Assembly: GCF_001591565.1 (NCBI RefSeq) | Contig: NZ_BCVD01000016.1 | Coordinates: 1-44,169, forward strand | Direction of reading: 5' to 3' | Source: Priestia flexa NBRC 15715 | Lineage (GTDB): Bacteria; Bacillota; Bacilli; Bacillales; Bacillaceae_H | DNA length: 44,169 nt | Shown here: positions 18,336-27,839 of the stretch, one piece after another | Position numbering within the stretch: the first letter of the stretch is position 1 | How the letters are laid out: each line of letters begins with the position of its first letter | Notes under the pieces: model-generated | What the model was told of the DNA's origin: nothing | What the model saw: the letters and a program-made list of their open reading frames with translations, nothing else | Databases searched by the model: none | Program-made: the position numbers and the translations under genes

Positions 18336-18416
18336 AAAAAGCCCCAGTAGGCAGTGCCTTAAAAAATAAAGTTTACCTTTATCTTTTTTAAGGCACTGCC
18401 TCTTTGGGGCTTTTTT
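18336..18416. terminator. Very long bidirectional terminator between tcdA and rarA
   Basis: An outer stem (AAAAAGCCCCA with TGGGGCTTTTTT) encloses an inner near-perfect stem of more than 25 bp: GGCAGTGCCTTAAAAAATAAAG with CTTTATCTTTTTTAAGGCACTGCC, one bulge. Total hairpin is about 80 bases, far longer than the other terminators here, with T runs on both sides. Confidence 0.85.
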
Positions 18417-19681
18417 CATGGAGATAAATTTTTATAAACCTGTGCCAATGCTTGTTCGAATTTTCCTGTTCTCTTTGGCTCATAATAGCGTTTATTCTTT
18501 ATTTTATCAGGAAGGTATTGCTGTTTAACCCAGCCGTTTTCAAAGTCGTGAGGGTATTGATAATTCTGTGCTCTCCCTAGCTTAGCTGCTCCTTTATAAT
18601 GACCGTCTTTTAAATGGTTTGGGACGTCCCCGGATAAACCTTTTTTAATATCAGCAATAGCAGCGTCAAGCGCTTTGTAAGCTGAGTTGGACTTTGGAGA
18701 TAAACAAAGTTCAATAACAGCGTTGGCTAATGGTATACGAGCTTCTGGAAAGCCTAGCCTCTCAGCTGATTCAATGGCAGACAGTGTTCTTGCACCGGCT
18801 TGAGGGCTTGCTAGTCCAACATCTTCGTACGCAATGACTAAAAGTCGTCTGTTAATACTCACTAAATCACCAGCTTCAATCAGTCTCCCTAAATAATGAA
18901 GCGCAGCGTTTACGTCGCTTCCACGAATGGATTTTTGAAATGCTGAAAGTACGTCGTAATGAGCATCTCCATCTTTATCGTGTGAAAAGTATTTTTGTTG
19001 CAAGCACTGCTCGGCAATGTCAAGCGTGATATGGATGACGCCTTCCTCATTTTCATCCGTAGATAAAATAGCAAGCTCAAGGGCATTTAGCGCGGAACGA
19101 ACATCACCGTTACAGCTTGTTGTAAAATGAAGCATTGCATCACGATCAACCTGAACATTTTGATTTCCATATCCGCGTTCTTTATCATGCAGTGCTCGGT
19201 TCAGCGCTTGTTCAATATCATCTGGCTCTAACGATTTTAGTTCAAAGATTTGACACCGGCTTCGAATTGCGGGGTTAATAGCGTGATAAGGGTTGCTTGT
19301 TGTAGCACCAATTAACGTAATGAGTCCGTTTTCTAGATAAGGAAGTAAAAAGTCTTGTTTTCCTTTATCTAGTCGATGTACTTCGTCTAGTAGTAAAATT
19401 ACTTTCCCGGACATTTTTGCTTCCTCGGCGACAATTTCCATATCTTTTTTATTATTCACAACCGCATTTAGCTGTCGAAAAGCTGTTTTGGTTGTTTTAG
19501 CAATAGCTGTAGCAATAGATGTTTTCCCTACACCGGGCGGACCGTATAGAATCATTGAGCTTAGGTGGTTGGCTTTGACCATTCGATAAATCATTTTGTC
19601 TTTTCCAACAAGATGCTGCTGTCCAATAATTTCATTGATATCTTTAGGACGCATGCGAAATGCAAGCGGGTTATTATTCAT
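18416..19681 (-). CDS. rarA: Replication-associated recombination protein A (RarA/MgsA)
   Basis: AAA+ ATPase of the clamp-loader class, 421 residues, acting at stalled replication forks. Walker A is GPPGVGKT (47-54), Walker B LLLDEVHR (about 96-103), sensor 1 GATTSNPYHAINPAIRSR with the arginine finger, then a C-terminal tetramerisation domain (MgsA_C) with DVGLASPQA. ATG 19681 follows AAAGGAGGT on the minus strand. It is transcribed alone, divergent from cymR, as in B. subtilis (yrvN). Confidence 0.95.
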   Translation of the reverse strand: MNNNPLAFRMRPKDINEIIGQQHLVGKDKMIYRMVKANHLSSMILYGPPGVGKTSIATAIAKTTKTAFRQLNAVVNNKKDMEIVAEEAKMSGKVILLLDEVHRLDKGKQDFLLPYLENGLITLIGATTSNPYHAINPAIRSRCQIFELKSLEPDDIEQALNRALHDKERGYGNQNVQVDRDAMLHFTTSCNGDVRSALNALELAILSTDENEEGVIHITLDIAEQCLQQKYFSHDKDGDAHYDVLSAFQKSIRGSDVNAALHYLGRLIEAGDLVSINRRLLVIAYEDVGLASPQAGARTLSAIESAERLGFPEARIPLANAVIELCLSPKSNSAYKALDAAIADIKKGLSGDVPNHLKDGHYKGAAKLGRAQNYQYPHDFENGWVKQQYLPDKIKNKRYYEPKRTGKFEQALAQVYKNLSP

Positions 19682-19751
19682 GCAGTGACCTCCTTTTAGA
19701 ATTAAATATATAGTTTGATTTTACTGTATCATATCTAAAAAAGTGTTGAAA

Positions 19752-19780
19752 TTTCTCTCATAGGGATAGTATGATATAAT
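19752..19780 (+). promoter_or_regulatory. Probable extended -10 promoter of cymR
   Basis: TGATATAAT (19772-19780) is a TGn-extended perfect TATAAT. The -35 at 17 bases (TTTCTC, 19752-19757) is weak, as expected for extended -10 promoters. The leader to cymR is about 95 bases. Confidence 0.6.
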
Positions 19781-19797
19781 GTCAACAGTATAACGTT

Positions 19798-19816
19798 TTT
19801 AAATAGACTATTTAAA
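19798..19816. promoter_or_regulatory. Dyad in the cymR leader, possible operator
   Basis: TTTAAATAG and CTATTTAAA flank a single central A, a perfect 9-bp dyad lying about 10 bases past the predicted cymR start. Size and AT-richness suit a dimeric regulator; whether CymR itself binds it cannot be told from the sequence. Confidence 0.4.
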
Positions 19817-19882
19817 TTTGAAATAATGAATAATGAACGACCTATTATAAACACCTTATGGATATGAGAAGGAGTGGAGAAA

Positions 19883-20299
19883 ATGAAAATCTCGACAAAA
19901 GGACGCTACGGTTTAACAATTATGATTGCACTGGCAAAACGCTTTGGTGAAGGTCCCATTTCATTAAAAACAATCGCTCAAAACCATGACTTATCGGAAC
20001 ATTATCTTGAGCAATTAATTTCGCCTCTTCGTAATGCAGGTCTTGTAAAAAGCGTCAGAGGTGCGTACGGTGGCTATATTTTAGCACATGAACCTACCAA
20101 TATTACAGCAGGAGACATTATTTCGGTACTGGAAGGACCAATTAGTCCAGTAGAAGGATTGGAAGACGAAGAGCCAGCTAAAAGAGAGCTGTGGATTCGC
20201 ATTCGTGATGCAGTTAAAGAAGTGTTAGATAGCACAACGCTTGAAGATTTAGCGAATCATTCAGGTGATGAAGAAGAATCATATATGTTTTATATTTAA
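19883..20299 (+). CDS. cymR: Cysteine metabolism repressor CymR (Rrf2 family)
   Basis: A 138-residue Rrf2-type winged-helix regulator, highly similar to B. subtilis CymR (for example SEHYLEQL, SVRGAYGGY and LEGPISPVE). It lacks the three conserved cysteines that bind Fe-S in IscR, as expected for CymR, which instead complexes with CysK to sense O-acetylserine. It represses cysteine-uptake and synthesis genes, including yrrT-mtnN-mccAB in B. subtilis; that operon lies 20 kb downstream here. A GTG at 19874 is in frame, but GAAGGAG (19867-19873) fits ATG 19883. iscS follows 26 bases later. Confidence 0.95.
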   Translation: MKISTKGRYGLTIMIALAKRFGEGPISLKTIAQNHDLSEHYLEQLISPLRNAGLVKSVRGAYGGYILAHEPTNITAGDIISVLEGPISPVEGLEDEEPAKRELWIRIRDAVKEVLDSTTLEDLANHSGDEEESYMFYI

Positions 20300-20325
20300 T
20301 TGGTTGAGTTAGGAGGAGTTTTTAG

Positions 20326-22609
<2,284 letters not shown>

Positions 22610-22629
22610 TACGAATCCAAGGGCTTTTT

Positions 22630-22665
22630 AACAAAACCTCGGCTCTGTAGAGCGGGGGTTTTGTT
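22630..22665 (+). terminator. Terminator after mnmA
   Basis: Stem AACAAAACC with GGTTTTGTT, extended inward by CGGCTC/GAGCGG with mismatches; the right arm supplies the T-rich tail. Confidence 0.7.
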
Positions 22666-22720
22666 ATGATATACTACTAGTAATCGGATAAACTAATAAA
22701 AAACAACGGTGGAGTGAAAA

Positions 22721-23380
22721 ATGACAGATAAAAATCAATTAGGTATTCAATATATGCAAGATGGAAAATTTGAAGAAGCAGCAAAAACATTTTCAGAAGC
22801 AATCGAAGAAAATCCCAAAGACCCGGTTGTATACGTGAACTTTGGTAACCTTTTAGCCGCGGTTAGCGAAACAGATCGTGCGCTAAAATTTTATGAACGT
22901 GCCATTGAAATTGATGAGGAAACAGCAACGGCTTACTACGGTGCTGGCAACGTATATTTTAACCTTGAACAGTTAGAACAAGCGAAGCATTATTTTGATC
23001 TAGCTATTAAAAAGGGCTTAAATTCGTCAGATGTGCATTTTATGCTCGGTTTAACACTATTTCATTTAGAACAAATAACGTATGCTCTACCATATTTAAA
23101 ACGAGCAGTAGAGCTTAATGAACACGATACAGAAGCAAGATTTCAGCTTGGACTTTGTTTAGCTCAGCTAGAAATGGTAGATGAAGCGGTAGAGGAGTTA
23201 CTGCGCGTTGTCCAAGAAGACGAGGAGCATGCTGATGCTTACTACAATTTAGGAGTAGCTTATGCGATGAAAGATGATAAGGATAAGGCTATCTCAATGT
23301 TTGATCAAGCGCTACAAATCCAGCCAGATCATCATATGGCAGCAAATGGTAAAAATGTTCTTTCAATGATGGAACACTAA
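22721..23380 (+). CDS. yrrB: Tetratricopeptide repeat protein YrrB
   Basis: A 219-residue soluble protein made almost wholly of TPR units (about six 34-residue repeats; for example DPVVYVNFGNLLAAV, ATAYYGAGNVYFNLE and ADAYYNLGVAYAMKD). TPR proteins are scaffolds for protein-protein contacts. The structure of B. subtilis YrrB is known, and its location between mnmA and recD2 is conserved, but its partner is unknown. GGTGGAG precedes the ATG. recD2 starts 28 bases later, so the two are probably co-transcribed. Confidence 0.88.
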   Translation: MTDKNQLGIQYMQDGKFEEAAKTFSEAIEENPKDPVVYVNFGNLLAAVSETDRALKFYERAIEIDEETATAYYGAGNVYFNLEQLEQAKHYFDLAIKKGLNSSDVHFMLGLTLFHLEQITYALPYLKRAVELNEHDTEARFQLGLCLAQLEMVDEAVEELLRVVQEDEEHADAYYNLGVAYAMKDDKDKAISMFDQALQIQPDHHMAANGKNVLSMMEH

Positions 23381-23408
23381 GAAGTGAATGTAAAAATGGG
23401 GGAATAGT

Positions 23409-25772
23409 ATGAGTGAGGAAGTTCTAAACCCTTTACAACCCGATGAAGAAAAAACGTACATAAAAGGCACGGCAATTGTCACGGTCTTTCATAATGAAGA
23501 AAATTTGTATAACGTAACAAGAATTAGAATAAAAGAAACAAATGTATCCATGGACGATAAAGAAGCGATTGTTACGGGATATTTCCCCCGTTTGAACGAA
23601 GATGAACTTTACACTTTTATTGGAAACTTTAAAGAGCATCCGAAATTTGGCCTTCAGTTTCAAGTAGAGCAATTTAAAAAAGAGCTTCCCCAGTCAAAAC
23701 AAGGGGTCATTCAGTACTTATCAAGTGATCTCTTTAACGGTATTGGTAAAAAAACCGCAGAAAATATTGTAGAAGCACTTGGTGAACGTGCAATTTATCG
23801 AATGCTACAAGACCCTGCGGTATTGAAAAAGGTGTCTAGGCTATCTGCTGATAAAGCAGAAAAGCTAATCGTTCAGCTGCGAGAGCACCAGGGGTTAGAA
23901 GAAGTAATGGTTAAGCTGACAGATTTGGGATTTGGTCCGCAGCTTTCCATGAAAATTTTCCAAGCTTATAAACAAGAGGCGCTAGAAGTGATTCAAACAA
24001 ACCCCTATCAGCTTGTTGAAGATGTTCAAGGAATCGGCTTTAACCGAGCGGATGAATTAGGAAGGAAGCTAGGGTTAGCAACCAACCATCCTAACCGGCT
24101 TCGAGCTGGAATTTTATACGTTATCGAGCATGAATGCAATCAAATGGGACACGTCTACGTGAAAGCAGAGCAATTGTATCAGAAAACGGGAGAGCTGTTA
24201 CAAAAAAGTCGTCAAGAACCGTTATCAGAAATGGATATTATACGAGAGATTGATGCACTAAAAGAAGAGAAAAAAATTATTATTGATGACGATAAAATGT
24301 ACTTCCCACCGCTTTTTTATGCTGAAAAAGGAGTCGTTAAAGCGATTGGTAAGCTAATGGCTCAAACAGAGTATGAAGAGCAATTTCCTGAATCAGAATT
24401 TCTTCTAGCTCTAGGGGAGTTAGAAGAGCGTCTAGGCGTGCAGTATGCACCTTCGCAAAGAGAAGGAATTCAAAAAGCGCTTTTATCCCCAATGCTTTTG
24501 CTTACAGGAGGACCAGGTACCGGTAAAACAACAGTTATAAAGGGAATTGTTGAACTTTATGCAGAGCTTCATGGCTGTTCGCTAAATCCAGGGGATTATA
24601 AAAAAGACGAAGGATTTCCAGTGCTGCTTGTCGCTCCTACAGGTCGAGCTGCTAAACGGATGAGCGAGGCTACTGGACTGCCAGCGGTGACAATCCACAG
24701 ACTTTTAAAGTGGAATGGACAAGAAGGGTTTGACCACAATGAAGAAAATCCAATCAATGGTAAGTTACTGATTGTGGACGAGGTCTCTATGGTAGATTTA
24801 TGGCTTGCTCACCAGCTCTTTAAATCACTTCCAGCTAGCATCCAAGTAGTGCTTGTAGGTGATGAAGATCAATTACCTTCAGTTGGTCCTGGTCAGGTGT
24901 TGAAAGATTTATTACATTCTGAAGCTGTTCCTACCGTACGATTAACAGATGTATATCGCCAAGAAGAAGGCTCATCTATCATTGATTTGGCTCATGAAAT
25001 TAAAAAAGGACGTCTTCCATCCGATTTGACTAATCAGCAAGGCGATCGTTCCTTTATTCGTTGTTACGGAGCGCAAATTACAGATGTTGTCAAACAAGTG
25101 TGCGGCAATGCTGTAAAAAAAGGCTATACGGCTAAAGATATTCAAGTGCTGGCTCCAATGTATAAAGGTCCAGCGGGGATTGATAAAATGAATGAAGTAC
25201 TGCAAGAATTATTTAATCCAGCCTCTCAACAGCGGAGAGAGTTAAAGCACGGAGATGTAACATATCGTGTAGGCGATAAGGTACTTCAGCTTGTAAATCA
25301 ACCTGATAGTAATGTTTTTAATGGAGATATGGGTGAGATTGTGTCTGTTTTTTTCGCAAAGGAAAACACGGAAAAGCAGGATATGCTTGTTATTTCATTC
25401 GAAGGAAATGAAGTAACCTATACGAAACAAGACTTTAATCAGATTACGCATGCGTACTGCTGCTCTATTCATAAATCACAAGGAAGCGAGTTTCCGATTG
25501 TGGTGTTGCCTATTGTGAAAAGTTATTATCGCATGCTCCGACGGAACCTGCTTTATACTGCCGTTACGCGGAGCAAGCAGTTCTTGATCTTATGTGGTGA
25601 AGAAGAAGCGTTTCAAATTGGCGTAAATCGTAACGAAGACAGCATTCGACAGACCAATCTACAAGCCCTTCTCAAAGAGCAATTAGTTGATGAGTTAGAA
25701 GATCCTGAGGTGCCATTTATGAAAGATGCAAATATTGGCATGGAAAACCTTACGCCGTATGATTTTATGTAA
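23409..25772 (+). CDS. recD2: RecD2-type ATP-dependent DNA helicase (YrrC)
   Basis: Superfamily 1B 5'-3' helicase, 787 residues, not part of RecBCD. It has the long RecD2 N-terminal region with helix-hairpin-helix elements (about residues 90-230), Walker A GGPGTGKTT with K373, motif II VDEVSMVD, GDEDQLPSVGPG (motif III) and the C-terminal HKSQGSEFPIVVLP and YTAVTRSK motifs. RecD2 acts in repair and fork maintenance in B. subtilis. The start ATG is preceded by GGGGGA. No U-tract terminator follows; a 9-bp hairpin without T run (25792-25812) lies after the stop. Confidence 0.95.
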   Translation: MSEEVLNPLQPDEEKTYIKGTAIVTVFHNEENLYNVTRIRIKETNVSMDDKEAIVTGYFPRLNEDELYTFIGNFKEHPKFGLQFQVEQFKKELPQSKQGVIQYLSSDLFNGIGKKTAENIVEALGERAIYRMLQDPAVLKKVSRLSADKAEKLIVQLREHQGLEEVMVKLTDLGFGPQLSMKIFQAYKQEALEVIQTNPYQLVEDVQGIGFNRADELGRKLGLATNHPNRLRAGILYVIEHECNQMGHVYVKAEQLYQKTGELLQKSRQEPLSEMDIIREIDALKEEKKIIIDDDKMYFPPLFYAEKGVVKAIGKLMAQTEYEEQFPESEFLLALGELEERLGVQYAPSQREGIQKALLSPMLLLTGGPGTGKTTVIKGIVELYAELHGCSLNPGDYKKDEGFPVLLVAPTGRAAKRMSEATGLPAVTIHRLLKWNGQEGFDHNEENPINGKLLIVDEVSMVDLWLAHQLFKSLPASIQVVLVGDEDQLPSVGPGQVLKDLLHSEAVPTVRLTDVYRQEEGSSIIDLAHEIKKGRLPSDLTNQQGDRSFIRCYGAQITDVVKQVCGNAVKKGYTAKDIQVLAPMYKGPAGIDKMNEVLQELFNPASQQRRELKHGDVTYRVGDKVLQLVNQPDSNVFNGDMGEIVSVFFAKENTEKQDMLVISFEGNEVTYTKQDFNQITHAYCCSIHKSQGSEFPIVVLPIVKSYYRMLRRNLLYTAVTRSKQFLILCGEEEAFQIGVNRNEDSIRQTNLQALLKEQLVDELEDPEVPFMKDANIGMENLTPYDFM

Positions 25773-25901
25773 GATATCGCAACCTACAAAAGAATTAAGC
25801 ATTGCTTAATTCCCTCCTCCTAGCCTGGTGTTTAGGTATGGACATGGTAAAAAGTGGACAGAATACGTTTTATAAACGAACGTATAAAAGAGGTGTTCAC
25901 T

Positions 25902-26093
25902 TTGTTAAAGTGTCCAAACTGTAAAAGTATTGATGTTGGTAAAATTGGGGTTAATCAATATTATTGCTGGAATTGTTTTATTGAGATGACGATTTCAAAA
26001 GGACAAATTAATACCCACCAAGTAGAAGAGGATGGCACGTTAAGCTCATTGGATGATTTGTTTTCAGAGGATGAGCGTACAATGAATTTTTAA
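25902..26093 (+). CDS. Small zinc-ribbon-like protein (YrzR type)
   Basis: A 63-residue protein with two CxxC pairs near the N-terminus (CPNC and CWNC, about residues 4-7 and 22-25), a probable zinc ribbon, followed by an acidic tail (SSLDDLFSEDERT). The frame is open upstream to 25854, but GAGGTG (25890-25895) sits six bases before TTG 25902, and the protein then begins MLKCPNCKSIDVG. It resembles B. subtilis YrzR as I recall it. Function unknown; zinc ribbons often bind nucleic acid or proteins. It is followed 21 bases later by a 44-codon gene. Confidence 0.75.
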   Translation: MLKCPNCKSIDVGKIGVNQYYCWNCFIEMTISKGQINTHQVEEDGTLSSLDDLFSEDERTMNF

Positions 26094-26114
26094 CTCATTT
26101 AGGGGGGCTTTGCG

Positions 26115-26249
26115 ATGAATCGAATTATTCCGTCAGTAGTTGCTTTTGGTCTAGGGGCATATGCGTTCAAAATGGCAGGTGACCGAGAGATGTTCACAAA
26201 GCGCAATATGAAAAAAATGCGCAAGCGTGTTATGAAAGCAATGCACTAA
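26115..26249 (+). CDS. YrzQ-like small membrane protein (DUF3918)
   Basis: A 44-residue open frame with one hydrophobic segment (IIPSVVAFGLGAYAF, residues 4-18) and a very basic tail (KRNMKKMRKRVMKAM). GGGGGG lies 7-12 bases before ATG 26115. The sequence pattern matches the DUF3918/YrzQ family of Bacillus; no function is known. The basic tail would face the cytoplasm and could touch nucleic acid or lipid head groups. It probably shares a transcript with the zinc-ribbon gene and ends at the terminator 21 bases downstream. Confidence 0.75.
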   Translation: MNRIIPSVVAFGLGAYAFKMAGDREMFTKRNMKKMRKRVMKAMH

Positions 26250-26270
26250 AATCATTGTTGGTCTCTTTAC

Positions 26271-26300
26271 AAAAAAGCTCTTGCTTAGCAAGGGCTTTTT
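26271..26300 (+). terminator. Terminator after the yrzQ-like gene
   Basis: Stem AAAAAAGCTCTTGC with GCAAGGGCTTTTT (one G-T pair) around a TTA loop. Confidence 0.85.
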
Positions 26301-26379
26301 CTCATGGGAAGTTATCTAAAAAAACATCATGAATAAACTCTTTTCTTTGTTGAAAAATAAAGATGAGGAGGAGTTTATT

Positions 26380-27441
26380 GTGAAAGAGGTACCGATTAAA
26401 TGGTTTTATCGTTTGGGGATTTTTTTGCTAGCACTGCTTTGTATTTTACTTTTATTTAAAATAAAGTTTGTTTGGCTACCATTTCTTGAGATGTTTTTTA
26501 AAGCAATGCTGCCTTTTTTTATTGCTGCCTTTATTACATATTTACTTCATCCAATTGTAGAGAAAACGCATGAAAAAGGTGTTCCACGACCTCTTGCCAT
26601 TTTACTAATTTATCTCATTTTCTTTGGTGGAATAGGTTATGGTATTTATAAAGGGTTTCCTCTTTTCGTTATTCAGCTAAAAGAATTAAATGAACAGCTG
26701 CCTGAGCTTACGGAGATGTATAAGGGATGGGTGCATGAAATTCATGATCGTACCTCAACGCTACCAAACGGAGTTCATGAAAAAATTGAGCAGAGTATCG
26801 TTGATTTAGAGCAAACTGTTAACACATGGTTATTGCGAGTGATGGAGGGGGTTAAGTCCATTGTCAATTCATTTTTAATTCTCATTATTATTCCGTTTAT
26901 TGTGTTTTACTTGCTAAAAGACTTCGGCCTTGTTCGAAAAGCTGTCGCATATATTGTGCCAAAGAAATGGCATGAAGAAGGGAAGCATTTTTTACATGAT
27001 GTAAACTTGTCATTGGGAAGCTACCTTAGAGGACAGTTTTTTGTTTGTCTCATCATAGGCGCTATTGCTACGACTGCATTTTGGTTTTTTAACGTACCGT
27101 ATGCGCTTTTGCTTGGGATAATCATAGGCATTACGAATATTATTCCGTATTTCGGTCCCATTATTGGAGCAGTACCAGCGGCAATTCTCTCCATGACAGT
27201 TTCTGTGAAGCTCGTATTAATTGTTGTCGTCATTATCTTTGTACTTCAATTTCTAGAAGGGAATATTCTATCTCCTCTAATCGTAGGGAAAAGCTTGCAT
27301 ATCCACCCTCTTTTTATTATCTTAGCGCTTTTGCTTGGGGGAGAATTTGGAGGGGTGTTTGGGCTAATTATTGCTGTTCCTATTTTAGCTATTGTAAAAA
27401 TTTCGATTTTACATGTGCGAGGGCATACCTTGAAACATTGA
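26380..27441 (+). CDS. yrrI: AI-2E family transporter-like membrane protein (YrrI)
   Basis: A 353-residue membrane protein of the AI-2E transporter/PerM family: eight or so membrane segments, two before and the rest after a soluble stretch (about residues 75-130), with the family-typical GQFFVCLIIGAIA and GITNIIPYFGPIIGAVPA. Members export AI-2 (TqsA), act as Na/H antiporters or have no known substrate, so the substrate here is unknown. The start is GTG 26380: GAGGAGGAG (26365-26373) is six bases upstream, while ATG 26329 has no ribosome site; 353 residues equals B. subtilis YrrI. The alaS promoter overlaps its stop codon. Confidence 0.88.
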   Translation: MKEVPIKWFYRLGIFLLALLCILLLFKIKFVWLPFLEMFFKAMLPFFIAAFITYLLHPIVEKTHEKGVPRPLAILLIYLIFFGGIGYGIYKGFPLFVIQLKELNEQLPELTEMYKGWVHEIHDRTSTLPNGVHEKIEQSIVDLEQTVNTWLLRVMEGVKSIVNSFLILIIIPFIVFYLLKDFGLVRKAVAYIVPKKWHEEGKHFLHDVNLSLGSYLRGQFFVCLIIGAIATTAFWFFNVPYALLLGIIIGITNIIPYFGPIIGAVPAAILSMTVSVKLVLIVVVIIFVLQFLEGNILSPLIVGKSLHIHPLFIILALLLGGEFGGVFGLIIAVPILAIVKISILHVRGHTLKH

Positions 27442-27466
27442 CAAAGCAACCCGAATTTGTCATAAT
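27438..27466 (+). promoter_or_regulatory. Sigma-A promoter of alaS
   Basis: TTGACA (27438-27443) contains the TGA stop of yrrI; a 17-base spacer and CATAAT (27461-27466) follow. Predicted start is near 27473. Confidence 0.75.
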
Positions 27467-27472
27467 ATCGCC

Positions 27473-27728
27473 ATAGAAAACGTTACATAGTAAACAATAC
27501 AATGAAGGAACCAAGTAAGCTGTACACTGGTATATAAGAGAAGCACTTCCAAGGCTGAAAGAGGTGCGATACAAAGAATAGCTGAATGCTAGTCCTGAGT
27601 GCAGGAAAACCCTGCCGTTTTAGCAGCGTTAATGCGATGAAGGTGATGAACATTCTAACATGTTCATAATCAGGGTGGTACCGCGAGCTAAACTCTCGTC
27701 CCTGCTTTTTGGGATGAGAGTTTTTTTG
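27473..27728 (+). promoter_or_regulatory. T-box riboswitch of alaS (Ala specifier)
   Basis: Leader with AGGGTGGTACCGCG (27672-27685), then a terminator stem (27690-27702 with 27711-27723) and a T run to 27727. In the Stem I region GAATGCTAG offers GCT (27588-27590) as Ala specifier; another GCT lies seven bases upstream. Binding of uncharged tRNA-Ala should favour the antiterminator and let transcription pass into alaS. The following 110 bases to alaS carry no further element I can name. Confidence 0.93.
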
Positions 27729-27839
27729 TGTGCAAATTTCTAAAACTCCCTATTGTATTGTGCGTAATGAAGCAAGCTGCTTTTAGGTCATTATGTTTTT
27801 GTCTATAAATAATGAAGAGTTCTAAAGGAGGAACCAATC

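Noticed and set aside
25792-25812. 9-bp perfect hairpin after recD2 as terminator
   Set aside because: The stem is AT-rich and is followed by CCCTCC, not by a T run, so I do not call it a terminator.
27581-27583. Upstream GCT triplet as the alaS T-box specifier
   Set aside because: The second GCT (27588-27590), directly after GAAT, better fits the usual specifier-loop context; this is not certain without a structural model.
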